DNA from: Rhodoferax sp.
GTDB lineage: Bacteria > Pseudomonadota > Gammaproteobacteria > Burkholderiales > Burkholderiaceae_C
DNA length: 8,152 bases
Reading direction: 5' to 3'
NCBI GenBank assembly: GCA_029946045.1
Contig: JAQSDS010000028.1
Location: 1-8,152 of the forward strand
The position numbers were made by a program, and so were the translations under genes. The number at the start of each line of letters is the position of its first letter. Position 1 is the first letter of the stretch. The notes under the pieces are model-generated. The model ran no database searches. It saw nothing but the letters and a program-made list of their open reading frames with translations, and was not told where the DNA came from. Shown here piece after piece: positions 1 through 6,789 of the stretch.

Positions 1-46
1 GGGCAGATTTACAGTCTGCTGCCATTAACCACTCGGCCACCTCTCC
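1..46 (-). tRNA. tRNA-Tyr (anticodon GUA), 5' part only
   Basis: This is the 5' part of a tyrosine tRNA read on the minus strand and cut off by the start of the window. The mature 5' end is at position 46, with acceptor arm GGAGAGG followed by TG. A D-arm with the GG pair follows, then a perfect five-base anticodon stem (GCAGA/TCTGC) around the loop CTGTAAA. The anticodon GTA is read from positions 12 to 10. The AGACTGTAAATCT stretch matches bacterial tRNA-Tyr. The long variable arm, T-arm and 3' end lie outside the window. In many betaproteobacteria tRNA-Tyr begins a tRNA cluster upstream of a tuf gene; that is a possibility here, not something seen. Confidence 0.93.
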
Positions 47-60
47 ACGGTGAACCCCGG

Positions 61-89
61 ATTATGCCATTAAGTTCTGCTTTTCGGAA
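61..89 (-). promoter_or_regulatory. Putative promoter of the tRNA-Tyr gene
   Basis: On the minus strand a -10-like CATAAT (61-66, five of six consensus bases) is preceded, after a 17-base spacer, by a weak -35-like TTCCGA (84-89, three of six). The expected start is near position 54, giving a leader of about eight bases before the tRNA. The bases just after the -10 box are CCGGGG, a GC-rich discriminator of the kind found at stringently controlled stable-RNA promoters. The placement between the ung stop codon and the tRNA fits, but the weak -35 box leaves some doubt. Confidence 0.55.
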
Positions 90-110
90 GCCTGGTTTTG
101 TTTTTTTCGG

Positions 111-839
111 TCAAGCGGCAGCAAAAGCCACCTTGCACCTGACGCTGGCCTGAGAAAAATGGCCACAACCGATGAAGGGCACCGGTGGTCGCAAGGCCGA
201 CAGGGGCGAGGGGTGGTTGGCGCACAGGACCAAGTGGCGCGTGACATCGATCAGCGCCCGTTTTCCCTGGGCATGCTGACCCCAGAGCATGAAAACCACC
301 GGCTCAGGGCCGGCACCGACCTGCCTGATGACGGCATCGGTCAACACCTCCCAGCCTTTGTCGGCATGGCTGGCAGGCTGCCCTTCTTCAACGGTCAGGC
401 AGGTGTTGAGCAGCAACACCCCTTGGCGCGCCCAGCGCACCAGACTGCCCCCCGGCACGGGAAAGGGCGGCGCAGGCAGGCCCAGGTCACGCTGCAATTC
501 CTTGAAAATATTGCGCAAGGACGGCGGCAAAGCCACCCCTGGCGCGACCGAAAAGGCCAGGCCCTCGGCCTGACCACGCGCGTGGTAGGGGTCTTGCCCC
601 AAAATCACCACACGCACGGTTTCGGGCGGCGTCAAAGCCAGGGCGCGCAAGGGTTGCGGTGGAAAAATGACCGCGCCAGCATCCAGCCGCTGCTGCAAAA
701 AAGCCAGCAGCCCGATGCCGGCAGGTGCTTCAAAAAACCGATCCACCAGGGCTTGCCAGCCAGATGCCACCGGCCAATCGCCAGCGTCGGCGCTTTGCAA
801 CTGGCCCGCTGGCGTGGCAAACAGGTCGGGCGTCAACAC
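111..839 (-). CDS. ung: Uracil-DNA glycosylase (family 1)
   Basis: This enzyme removes uracil from DNA, starting base-excision repair of deaminated cytosine and misincorporated dUMP. The 242-residue product has the family 1 hallmarks. GQDPYH is at residues 81-86 with the water-activating Asp83, and LAFSV follows near 94-98 with the Phe that stacks on uracil. LLLN is at 142-145, with the uracil-binding Asn145. HPSPLSA is at 209-215 with catalytic His209. Length is normal for the family. The start is a GTG (a TTG follows directly) with AAGG five bases upstream, so the exact first codon is not certain. It begins 14 bases after the trpC stop and is probably the last gene of the trp unit. No convincing terminator separates it from the tRNA promoter downstream. 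Confidence 0.97.
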   Translation of the reverse strand: MLTPDLFATPAGQLQSADAGDWPVASGWQALVDRFFEAPAGIGLLAFLQQRLDAGAVIFPPQPLRALALTPPETVRVVILGQDPYHARGQAEGLAFSVAPGVALPPSLRNIFKELQRDLGLPAPPFPVPGGSLVRWARQGVLLLNTCLTVEEGQPASHADKGWEVLTDAVIRQVGAGPEPVVFMLWGQHAQGKRALIDVTRHLVLCANHPSPLSALRPPVPFIGCGHFSQASVRCKVAFAAA

Positions 840-853
840 GTCAGCCTTGCTGC

Positions 854-1642
854 TCAGCCAAACAACGCCGCCAGGGCTTCGCCGGGTTCGTCGGCGCGCA
901 TGAAGGCCTCGCCCACCAAAAAGGCATTGACACCGGCGGCGCCCATGCGCAGCACGTCGTCACGGTGATGAATGCCGCTTTCGCACACCAGCAGCCGATC
1001 AGCTGGAATGTCGCGCATCAGGGCCAGGGTCGTGTCCAAAGAGACCTCAAAGGTTTTGAGATTGCGGTTATTGACGCCGATCAGCGGGGTGGTGAGCTTG
1101 AGGGCGCGCGTCAACTCTGCCGCGTCGTGCACCTCAACCAGCACCGCCATGTCGAGACTGTGGGCAATTTGCTCAAAGTCCTTCATTTGCGCGTCGTCGA
1201 GGCAGGCAGCGATCAGCAAAATGGCATCTGCACCCATGGCCCGCGACTCGTAGACCTGGTAGGCGTCGACCATGAAATCCTTGCGCAGCACCGGCAACTG
1301 GCAAGATGCCCGCGCCTGCTTGAGGTAATCGATGCAGCCCTGGAAAAATTGCACGTCGGTCAATACCGACAGGCAGGCCGCGCCATATTCGGCGTAGCTC
1401 TGGGCAATGTCAGCCGGAATGAAGTCGGCCCGCAACACGCCTTTGGACGGGCTGGCTTTCTTGATTTCAGCAATCACTGCGGGCTGGCCGGCGGCAATTT
1501 TCGTGCGCAGGGCACCCACAAAGTCGCGCGTCAGCACCCGGCTCTCGGCGTCAAAACGCATGGCCGCGAGCGACTTGCGTTGGATGGCTGCAGCGACTTC
1601 CTCGCGCTTGACCGCCACAATTTTTTCCAGAATATCAGTCAT
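854..1642 (-). CDS. trpC: Indole-3-glycerol-phosphate synthase
   Basis: The enzyme closes and decarboxylates carboxyphenylamino-deoxyribulose phosphate to indole-3-glycerol phosphate in cytoplasmic tryptophan synthesis. The 262-residue product is a single-domain TIM barrel, not fused to Trp[12 protein letters not shown] spans 58-68 and carries Glu59 and Lys61. LRKDF at 119-123 holds the catalytic Lys121. VEVH at 169-172 has Glu170, GVNNRNL at 189-195 has Asn191 and Arg193, and ESGI at 221-224 has Ser222. FLVGEAFMR near 241-249 is the C-terminal phosphate-binding segment. The frame is open up to 1741, but the ATG at 1642 is chosen because AGGAG lies ten bases upstream, the protein aligns from MTDIL, and the extra 33 residues look non-coding. 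Its start overlaps the preceding small ORF by eight bases. Confidence 0.97.
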   Translation of the reverse strand: MTDILEKIVAVKREEVAAAIQRKSLAAMRFDAESRVLTRDFVGALRTKIAAGQPAVIAEIKKASPSKGVLRADFIPADIAQSYAEYGAACLSVLTDVQFFQGCIDYLKQARASCQLPVLRKDFMVDAYQVYESRAMGADAILLIAACLDDAQMKDFEQIAHSLDMAVLVEVHDAAELTRALKLTTPLIGVNNRNLKTFEVSLDTTLALMRDIPADRLLVCESGIHHRDDVLRMGAAGVNAFLVGEAFMRADEPGEALAALFG

Positions 1643-1772
1643 GTTGGCTTGGCTCCTGCGAGCCTTTTTTAAGTATGTTGACAAACACGCGGTGCAGCAC
1701 CAGCCCCGCGACGATAAACAGCACCGAGACGCCCATGGCAAGCCAGGCCCCGTCGGTCTGCAATAAACCCAT
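1635..1772 (-). CDS. Predicted 45-residue single-helix membrane protein between trpD and trpC
   Basis: This small ORF fills the trpD-trpC gap. Its ATG is one base after the trpD stop (TGACATG) and its TGA lies eight bases into trpC. The product begins [10 protein letters not shown], has a hydrophobic helix at about residues 11-31 ([16 protein letters not shown] is its core), and ends in a basic then polar tail with Lys35-Lys36. By the positive-inside rule the C-terminus would be cytoplasmic. In codons 12-32, 19 of 21 third positions are G or C, as expected for a translated gene here. No Shine-Dalgarno sequence is evident, so it would depend on coupling to trpD. I do not recognise a family and assign no function. 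It could instead be chance coding potential in a spacer; homologues in other genomes would decide. Confidence 0.55.
   Translation of the reverse strand: MGLLQTDGAWLAMGVSVLFIVAGLVLHRVFVNILKKGSQEPSQHD
1653..1657 (-). promoter_or_regulatory. Ribosome-binding site of trpC
   Basis: AGGAG on the minus strand, ten bases before the ATG at 1642. It fixes the trpC start in a frame that is open for a further 99 bases upstream. It lies inside codons 39-40 of the small ORF at 1635-1772, so ribosomes translating that ORF would cross it, which suggests translational coupling. Confidence 0.75.
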
Positions 1773-1773
1773 G

Positions 1774-2820
1774 TCAGGCCGCGCTCAAGGCGTGGGCGGT
1801 GGTCACCAGCGCTTCAAGCTTGGCCTTGGCGGCGCCTGATTCAACGGCTGCACGCGCCTTGTTGATGCCGTCCGGAATGGAGCTGACCACATTGGCGGCA
1901 TAGAGCGCCACACCGGCGTTGAGCACCACGATGTCCTTGGCCGGACCTGCCACGTTGTCGAGCACACCCAGCAGCATGGTGCGCGACTGCTCGGGCGTCT
2001 CGACCTTGAAGGCGCGTGTGCTGGCCATGGCCATGCCGAAGTCTTCAGGGTGGATCTCGTACTCGGTGACCTTGCCGTCTTTGAGTTCGCCCACCATCGT
2101 GGCAGCGCCCAGACTGACCTCGTCGAGGCCGTCCTTGCCATAAACCACCAGCGCGTGTTCGGTGCCCAGGCGCTCCAGCGCGCGCACCTGAATGCCGACC
2201 AGGTCGGGGTGAAACACACCCATCAAAATGTTCGGCGCCCCGGCCGGGTTGGTCAGGGGGCCGAGCAGGTTGAACATGGTCTTGACACCCATTTCACGGC
2301 GCACCGGCGCCACGTTTTTCATGGCCGGGTGGTGATTTGGGGCAAACATGAAACCGACACCGACCTGTTCAATACACTGCGCGATGGCCTCGGGCTTGAG
2401 GTTGATGTTGACCCCCAGCGACTCCATCACATCGGCGCTGCCGCTCTTGCTGCTGACACTGCGCCCACCGTGCTTGCTGACTTTGGCGCCCGCTGCGGCG
2501 GCCACAAACATGGCGCAGGTGGAAATATTGAAGGTGTGCGCGCCGTCGCCGCCAGTGCCGACAATGTCCACCAAATGGGTGGTATTGGCCACATGGACCT
2601 TGGTGGAGAACTCGCGCATCACCTGCGCCGCCGCCGTGATCTCGCCAATGGTTTCCTTCTTGACGCGCAGACCGGTAATGAACGCCGCCAGCATCACCGG
2701 CGACCATTCGCCGGCCATGATCTGGCGCATGATGTGCAGCATCTCGTCATGAAAAATCTCGCGGTGCTCGATGGTTCGCAACAGCGCTTCCTGCGGGGTG
2801 ATCTTGAGGGCTTGGGGCAT
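1774..2820 (-). CDS. trpD: Anthranilate phosphoribosyltransferase
   Basis: TrpD transfers the phosphoribosyl group of PRPP to anthranilate, the second committed step to tryptophan. The 348-residue product has normal length. GTGGDG at 88-93 binds pyrophosphate, and [15 protein letters not shown] spans 116-130, with Gly in place of the Asn found in many family members (KHGNR). [10 protein letters not shown] begins near 172 and supplies the anthranilate-site arginine. LLGPLTNP spans 185-192 and DGLDE at 230-234 is the metal-binding acidic pair. It is a stand-alone enzyme, not fused to TrpG. The ATG at 2820 is preferred over the longer open frame to 3114: the upstream part is a cysteine-, serine- and proline-rich shadow of the exporter gene, and AGAGA lies just before this ATG. 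It starts 16 bases after the exporter stop. Confidence 0.97.
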   Translation of the reverse strand: MPQALKITPQEALLRTIEHREIFHDEMLHIMRQIMAGEWSPVMLAAFITGLRVKKETIGEITAAAQVMREFSTKVHVANTTHLVDIVGTGGDGAHTFNISTCAMFVAAAAGAKVSKHGGRSVSSKSGSADVMESLGVNINLKPEAIAQCIEQVGVGFMFAPNHHPAMKNVAPVRREMGVKTMFNLLGPLTNPAGAPNILMGVFHPDLVGIQVRALERLGTEHALVVYGKDGLDEVSLGAATMVGELKDGKVTEYEIHPEDFGMAMASTRAFKVETPEQSRTMLLGVLDNVAGPAKDIVVLNAGVALYAANVVSSIPDGINKARAAVESGAAKAKLEALVTTAHALSAA

Positions 2821-2836
2821 GGTGATCTCTGAAAAA

Positions 2837-3490
2837 CTAATGGGCAGGATTGTCGGACATGGCCAGCTTGAGGCCAAAACCGACGAACATGACGCCGGCA
2901 ATGCGGTCCAGCCAGTGCAGGGTGCGCTGCACCACTTGCACCCGACTGGCGGCCCAGGCCGCAAGCCAGGCGTAGCCAAAATTGATCGGTAGCGAGTTGA
3001 GGCTGAACAGCAGGCCAAGCAGCAGAAAAACAGCCACTTTGTCGGTGGCGCCGGGGGCAATGAACTGTGGCACGAAGGCCAGAAAGAACAACGCCACTTT
3101 GGGATTGAGGACATTGGTCAAAAAGCCATGCAAATAAATGCGATGCATGTCAACCACAGCCTGGTCCGGCTCCGGCTGTGCGGGGACGACGGCGGAGGCG
3201 CCCGGGCGCTTCAGCAGCAGGCGCAAGCCCATCCACGTCAGGTAGGCGGCACCAAGCCACTTGAGCACGGTGAAGGCTGTGACTGAGGCGGCCAGCAAGG
3301 CGCCGACACCCAGGGCCGCTGCGAACACGTGGACAAAACAGCCACTGACGATCCCCAGCGCCGCCACCAAGCCGGCGCGCACGCCGCTTTTGAGGGCCTG
3401 GTTCACAATGAACAGCACATCGGGTCCGGGCGTGAGGTTGAGCAGCCAACCAGCCGCGATGAACATCAGCAATTGTGGGGTATCGGGCAT
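2837..3490 (-). CDS. LysE/RhtB-family amino-acid exporter
   Basis: This is a 217-residue inner-membrane protein of the LysE/RhtB superfamily, whose studied members export amino acids such as lysine, threonine or homoserine. The family signature [18 protein letters not shown] starts at residue 19 and [18 protein letters not shown] at 126. Hydrophobic segments lie at roughly 5-28, 40-68, 71-93, 120-145, 152-180 and 195-211, with a polar loop at about 94-115. The sequence does not show the substrate. It starts 12 bases after the ltaE stop, in the same frame. No clear Shine-Dalgarno is seen, so translation may depend on coupling to ltaE. Its place inside a tryptophan operon suggests export of an aromatic or hydroxy amino acid or pathway product, which is inference only. 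Confidence 0.93.
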   Translation of the reverse strand: MPDTPQLLMFIAAGWLLNLTPGPDVLFIVNQALKSGVRAGLVAALGIVSGCFVHVFAAALGVGALLAASVTAFTVLKWLGAAYLTWMGLRLLLKRPGASAVVPAQPEPDQAVVDMHRIYLHGFLTNVLNPKVALFFLAFVPQFIAPGATDKVAVFLLLGLLFSLNSLPINFGYAWLAAWAASRVQVVQRTLHWLDRIAGVMFVGFGLKLAMSDNPAH

Positions 3491-3502
3491 GGCGCCAAGG
3501 GA

Positions 3503-4585
3503 TCAATAGACAGCCGAGCCGGCGGCCTGCGCGCCCGGGGCGGTGCCAGTCTGTTCTCTGAAAAACTGCTTGATGCAGGCCAGCGCATGGTCGATACCCG
3601 CCTCGTCCACGTCCAGATGGGTGACAAAACGCAGGCCAATCAGGCCGGTGGCCAGCACACCCTGCTGTGCCAAGTACGCCAGCAAGGCGGGTCCATGCCC
3701 GCCGGTGACATCAACAAACACAATGTTGGTCTGCGCCGAGCGCACCGTCAGGGCGTCGATGCCGGCCAGCCCTTTGGCGAGACGTTGTGCCAGCGCATGG
3801 TCTTGCGCCAAGCGCTCAACATGGTGATCCAGCGCATAGGAGGCGGCGGCGGCCAGCATGCCAGACTGGCGCATGCCACCGCCGAGCATCTTGCGCCAGC
3901 GCAAGGCGCGGTCGATCAGGGCGCGCGAGCCGCACAGGGCCGAGCCGACCGGCGCGCCCAGTCCCTTGCTGAAGCACACCGAAACGCTGTCGAAATAGCT
4001 GGCAATGTGCCGCGCTGCGGCATGGGCATGGGTGCCGGCTTCGGGTGTGGCGACCGCAGCGTTGAACAGGCGGGCGCCATCCAGGTGCGTGGCCAGGCCA
4101 CGCTCACGGGCCAGACCGGTCGCCTGCGCCAGATAGGCGAGCGTCATGGGGTGGCCGTTCCAGGTGTTTTCCAGGCACAGCAAGCGGCTGCGGGCAAAAT
4201 GAATGTCGTCGGGCTTGACCGCGCCAGCAATGTCGACCAGTTGCATCTCGCCCTTGGCGCCTTGCACCAGGGGCTGCGGCTGGATGCTGCCCAGCACCGC
4301 CGCGCCACCGGCCTCATAGCGGTAGGTATGGGCACTCTGGCCGACGATGTACTCGTCGCCACGTTCGCAATGGGTCATCAAGGCGCACAAATTGCTCTGC
4401 GTGCCCGTGGGCATGAACAAGGCGGCTTCCTTGCCGGTGATGTCGGCAATACGCGCCTGCAGTGCGTTGACGCTGGGGTCGTCGCCAAAAACGTCGTCGC
4501 CCAAGGGGGCCGCCAGCATGGCCGCACGCATGGCTTGTGTCGGTTGCGTGACGGTGTCACTGCGCAGGTCAACTGTTTGACGCAT
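3503..4585 (-). CDS. ltaE: Low-specificity L-threonine aldolase
   Basis: This PLP enzyme cleaves L-threonine or L-allo-threonine to glycine and acetaldehyde, and family members also act on other beta-hydroxy amino acids such as phenylserine. The 360-residue fold-type I protein opens with [11 protein letters not shown] (6-16). GTQSN (61-65) is in the PLP phosphate-binding loop, His86 in [11 protein letters not shown] would stack on the cofactor, and [10 protein letters not shown] (167-176) provides Asp169 and Arg172. [10 protein letters not shown] (205-214) carries the Schiff-base Lys207, and LRFVTH holds the substrate-binding Arg319. All key residues are present. The ATG at 4585 overlaps the end of trpG by 17 bases, with GGGG upstream, which indicates coupled translation. 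A link to tryptophan synthesis through glycine and then serine, the co-substrate of TrpB, is conceivable but unproven. Confidence 0.95.
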   Translation of the reverse strand: MRQTVDLRSDTVTQPTQAMRAAMLAAPLGDDVFGDDPSVNALQARIADITGKEAALFMPTGTQSNLCALMTHCERGDEYIVGQSAHTYRYEAGGAAVLGSIQPQPLVQGAKGEMQLVDIAGAVKPDDIHFARSRLLCLENTWNGHPMTLAYLAQATGLARERGLATHLDGARLFNAAVATPEAGTHAHAAARHIASYFDSVSVCFSKGLGAPVGSALCGSRALIDRALRWRKMLGGGMRQSGMLAAAASYALDHHVERLAQDHALAQRLAKGLAGIDALTVRSAQTNIVFVDVTGGHGPALLAYLAQQGVLATGLIGLRFVTHLDVDEAGIDHALACIKQFFREQTGTAPGAQAAGSAVY

Positions 4586-5183
4586 GGTCTGCCCCGCGAG
4601 GTTTCAGAAAGTTGGCCAGCATGGCGTGGCCATGCTCGGTGAGGATGCTCTCAGGGTGAAACTGCACGCCTTCGATGTCGAGGCTGGTGTGTTTGATGCC
4701 CATGATTTCGCCGTCATCGGTCCAGGCCGTCACTTTCAGGCAAGCCGGGCAGCTGGCGCGCTCGATCGACAGCGAGTGGTAGCGGTTCACCGTGAACTGC
4801 GTGGGCAGCCCGGCAAAAACGCCCTCTTGCGTGGTGGTAATGACGCTGGTCTTGCCATGCATCAGCTGCTGCGCCCGGATGATCTTGCCGCCAAAGGCCG
4901 CACCAATCGCCTGATGACCCAGGCACACCCCCAAGATCGGCAGTTTGCCGGCAAAGTGCCGGATGGCGGCCACCGAAATGCCGGCCTCGGCGGGTGAGCA
5001 AGGGCCAGGGGAAATAACCAGCCGGTCCAGGTCCCCCGCCGCCAGGCGCGCGTCGATGTCGGCCAGGCTGATTTCGTCGTTGCGCGCCACGCTCACCTCT
5101 GCACCCAGCTCGCCCAGGTACTGGACGATGTTGTAGGTAAAGCTGTCGTAGTTGTCAATCATCAGCAATTTGATTTTTTTCAT
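4569..5183 (-). CDS. trpG: Anthranilate synthase component II (glutamine amidotransferase)
   Basis: TrpG hydrolyses glutamine and passes ammonia to TrpE to make anthranilate. In bacteria with a single such gene it can also serve as PabA for folate. The 204-residue class I amidotransferase begins with the typical [26 protein letters not shown] (57-64) forms the oxyanion region, GVCLGHQ (85-91) carries the nucleophile Cys87, and VQFHPESI (173-180) supplies His176 and Glu178. The ATG is four bases beyond the trpE stop. GGAG, six bases upstream, is formed by the last trpE codons. It is not fused to trpD or trpE. The protein aligns as TrpG/PabA, and direct adjacency to trpE favours TrpG. Confidence 0.97.
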   Translation of the reverse strand: MKKIKLLMIDNYDSFTYNIVQYLGELGAEVSVARNDEISLADIDARLAAGDLDRLVISPGPCSPAEAGISVAAIRHFAGKLPILGVCLGHQAIGAAFGGKIIRAQQLMHGKTSVITTTQEGVFAGLPTQFTVNRYHSLSIERASCPACLKVTAWTDDGEIMGIKHTSLDIEGVQFHPESILTEHGHAMLANFLKPRGADHASNS

Positions 5184-5186
5184 GTC

Positions 5187-6710
5187 TTACTCCAGCCCTT
5201 CTTCCACCAGCTCAGCGGCCCTGAGCAGCGCCCGCGCCTTGGCTTCGGTCTCGCGCCATTCCATCTCGGGCACACTGTCGGCCACCACCCCGGCGGCGGC
5301 CTGCACGTAGAGCATTTGGTCCTTGATGATGCCGGTGCGAATGGCGATGGCCACGTCCATGTCGCCGGCGTAACTCAGGTAGCCGCAAGCGCCACCATAG
5401 AGGCCGCGCTTGGTGGGCTCGAGTTGGTCGATCAGTTCCATGGCGTGCACCTTGGGCGCGCCGGTGAGCGTACCGGCGGGAAACGTGGCCTTGAGCACGT
5501 CCATGCTGGTCATGCCGTCGAGCAAGGTGCCTTCGACGTTGCTGACAATGTGCATGACATGGCTGTAGCGCTCGACGCAAAAGGCGTCCGTGACCTTGAC
5601 GCTGCCAATTTTGGCGATGCGGCCGATGTCGTTGCGCGCCAGGTCGATCAGCATCACGTGTTCGGCGCGTTCCTTGGGGTCATTGATGAGTTCCACCTCG
5701 GCCGCCTTGTCAAGCTCGGGCGTGGCACCACGCGGGCGGGTGCCGGCCAGCGGCCGGATGGTGATCTTTTGCACGGCCTGGCCGTCCTGAGTGACCTGCT
5801 CCTGGCGCACCAGGATTTCGGGGCTGGACCCCACCACATGAAAATCTGCCCCATCCGCTGCGGCGCCGCTGAAGTTGTAGTAATACATATAGGGGCTGGG
5901 GTTGAGCGAGCGTAGCGCGCGGTACAGGCTCAGCGGCGACTGGGTGTAGGGCTTTTTGATACGCTGGCCCACCTGCACCTGCATGAAGTCACCACCTGCA
6001 ATCAGCTCCTTGGCGCGTTCCACGGCGGCGATGTAGTCGGTCTTGGCAAAGTCGCGCAGCGCTGGCTGGCCCGCGCTGGCCAGTACCAGCGGCGCGTGCA
6101 CCGGTTGGTTCAGGCGGTCCTTGAGTTGTGCCAGGCGTTCGGTGGCGCGCTGGTAGGCTTGCGGCTGGGCCGGGTCGGCGTAGACCATCAAATACAACTT
6201 GCCCGACAGGTTGTCGATGACCGCGAGTTCCTCGCACTGCAGCAGCAGAATGTCGGGGCAGCCCAGCTCGTCAGGCGGGCACGAGTGCTGCAGCTTTTTC
6301 TCGATGTAGCGCACCGCGTCATAGCCAAAGTAGCCCGCCAGGCCGCCGCAAAAACGCGGCATGCCGGGCTGCAACGCCACCTTGAAGCGCTTTTGATAAT
6401 CGGCAATGAAGTCGAGCGGATTGGCCTGTGATGTTTCCACCACCACGCCATCGGTCACCACCTCGGTGCGCGCCGCATCGCCAAAGCCGCTGGCGCGAAG
6501 CAGCGTGCGCGCAGGTAAGCCAATGAAGCTGTAGCGGCCAAAACGCTCGCCGCCCACCACCGACTCCAGCAAGAAACTGAAAGGGGCGCTGTTGGCCAGT
6601 TTGAGGTAGAGCGAAAGGGGGGTTTCCAGGTCGGCAAAAGCTTGCGCCACAACCGGAATACGGTTGAAGCCCTGGGCGCTTAAAGCATTGAATTCAGGTT
6701 CGGAAATCAC
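5187..6710 (-). CDS. trpE: Anthranilate synthase component I
   Basis: TrpE converts chorismate and ammonia to anthranilate, the committed and feedback-controlled step. The 507-residue product has the full-length N-terminal and chorismate-binding domains. LLES at 47-50 and NPSPYMYY at 270-277 are the tryptophan-binding elements of feedback-sensitive enzymes, so allosteric inhibition is probably intact. IRPLAGTRPRG (318-328), KERAEHVMLIDLARND (346-361), His387, GTLTGAPK (413-420) and the Glu484/Glu487 region form the active site and metal site. The start is a GTG at 6710. The nearest ATG (6716-6718) is out of frame and reads only three codons before a TGA that overlaps this GTG. No strong Shine-Dalgarno is seen. 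A 165-base leader with a Trp-containing ORF precedes it. Confidence 0.97.
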   Translation of the reverse strand: MISEPEFNALSAQGFNRIPVVAQAFADLETPLSLYLKLANSAPFSFLLESVVGGERFGRYSFIGLPARTLLRASGFGDAARTEVVTDGVVVETSQANPLDFIADYQKRFKVALQPGMPRFCGGLAGYFGYDAVRYIEKKLQHSCPPDELGCPDILLLQCEELAVIDNLSGKLYLMVYADPAQPQAYQRATERLAQLKDRLNQPVHAPLVLASAGQPALRDFAKTDYIAAVERAKELIAGGDFMQVQVGQRIKKPYTQSPLSLYRALRSLNPSPYMYYYNFSGAAADGADFHVVGSSPEILVRQEQVTQDGQAVQKITIRPLAGTRPRGATPELDKAAEVELINDPKERAEHVMLIDLARNDIGRIAKIGSVKVTDAFCVERYSHVMHIVSNVEGTLLDGMTSMDVLKATFPAGTLTGAPKVHAMELIDQLEPTKRGLYGGACGYLSYAGDMDVAIAIRTGIIKDQMLYVQAAAGVVADSVPEMEWRETEAKARALLRAAELVEEGLE

Positions 6711-6752
6711 GGGAGCATCTTTCTAAGGAGGGCTGAACAGTCAAGAAGCACG

Positions 6753-6789
6753 CCGACACCCCTGCAGATGATGCGATGAAGGGCGTCAG
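6753..6789 (-). terminator. Candidate attenuator terminator hairpin in the trp leader
   Basis: On the minus strand CTGACGCCCTT (6779-6789) pairs with AGGGGTGTCGG (6753-6763), giving 11 pairs including three G-U wobbles around a 15-base loop. The RNA that follows is CGUGCUUCUUGACUGUU, which is only moderately U-rich, so intrinsic termination would be weak. It is the most stable stem I could find by eye in the leader. It may equally be a pausing or regulatory hairpin. Confidence 0.4.

Noticed and set aside
79..107. Plus-strand hairpin GCTTTTCGGAAGC with a following T-run
   Set aside because: The stem is short and includes a wobble, the T-run is separated from it by several bases, and no plus-strand gene precedes it. 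On the minus strand, where it would need to stop ung transcripts, the T-run is an A-run upstream of the stem.
159..1672. Long plus-strand open frames opposite ung and trpC (269 and 315 codons)
   Set aside because: They are antisense to well-supported enzymes, show no family motif, and have biased Gln/Arg/His-rich composition. I treat them as shadows.
1643..1741. 33-residue N-terminal extension of trpC
   Set aside because: The extension is rich in Cys, Ser and Trp, overlaps the small ORF, and the AGGAG at 1653-1657 with the family-typical MTDIL start supports the ATG at 1642.
2821..3114. 98-residue N-terminal extension of trpD
   Set aside because: It lies over the exporter gene in another frame, has a Cys/Ser/Pro-rich composition, and TrpD aligns from the ATG at 2820.
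3329..4642. Long plus-strand open frame (437 codons) opposite ltaE
   Set aside because: The opposite strand carries a complete aldolase with all catalytic residues. The plus-strand translation is rich in Gln, Arg, Gly and His with no recognisable motif, as expected for an antisense frame of a high-GC gene.
6724..6732. Perfect plus-strand Shine-Dalgarno (TAAGGAGGG)
   Set aside because: No start codon lies within a usable distance downstream on the plus strand and no plausible plus-strand gene follows. I kept it only as a possible pairing segment in the minus-strand leader.
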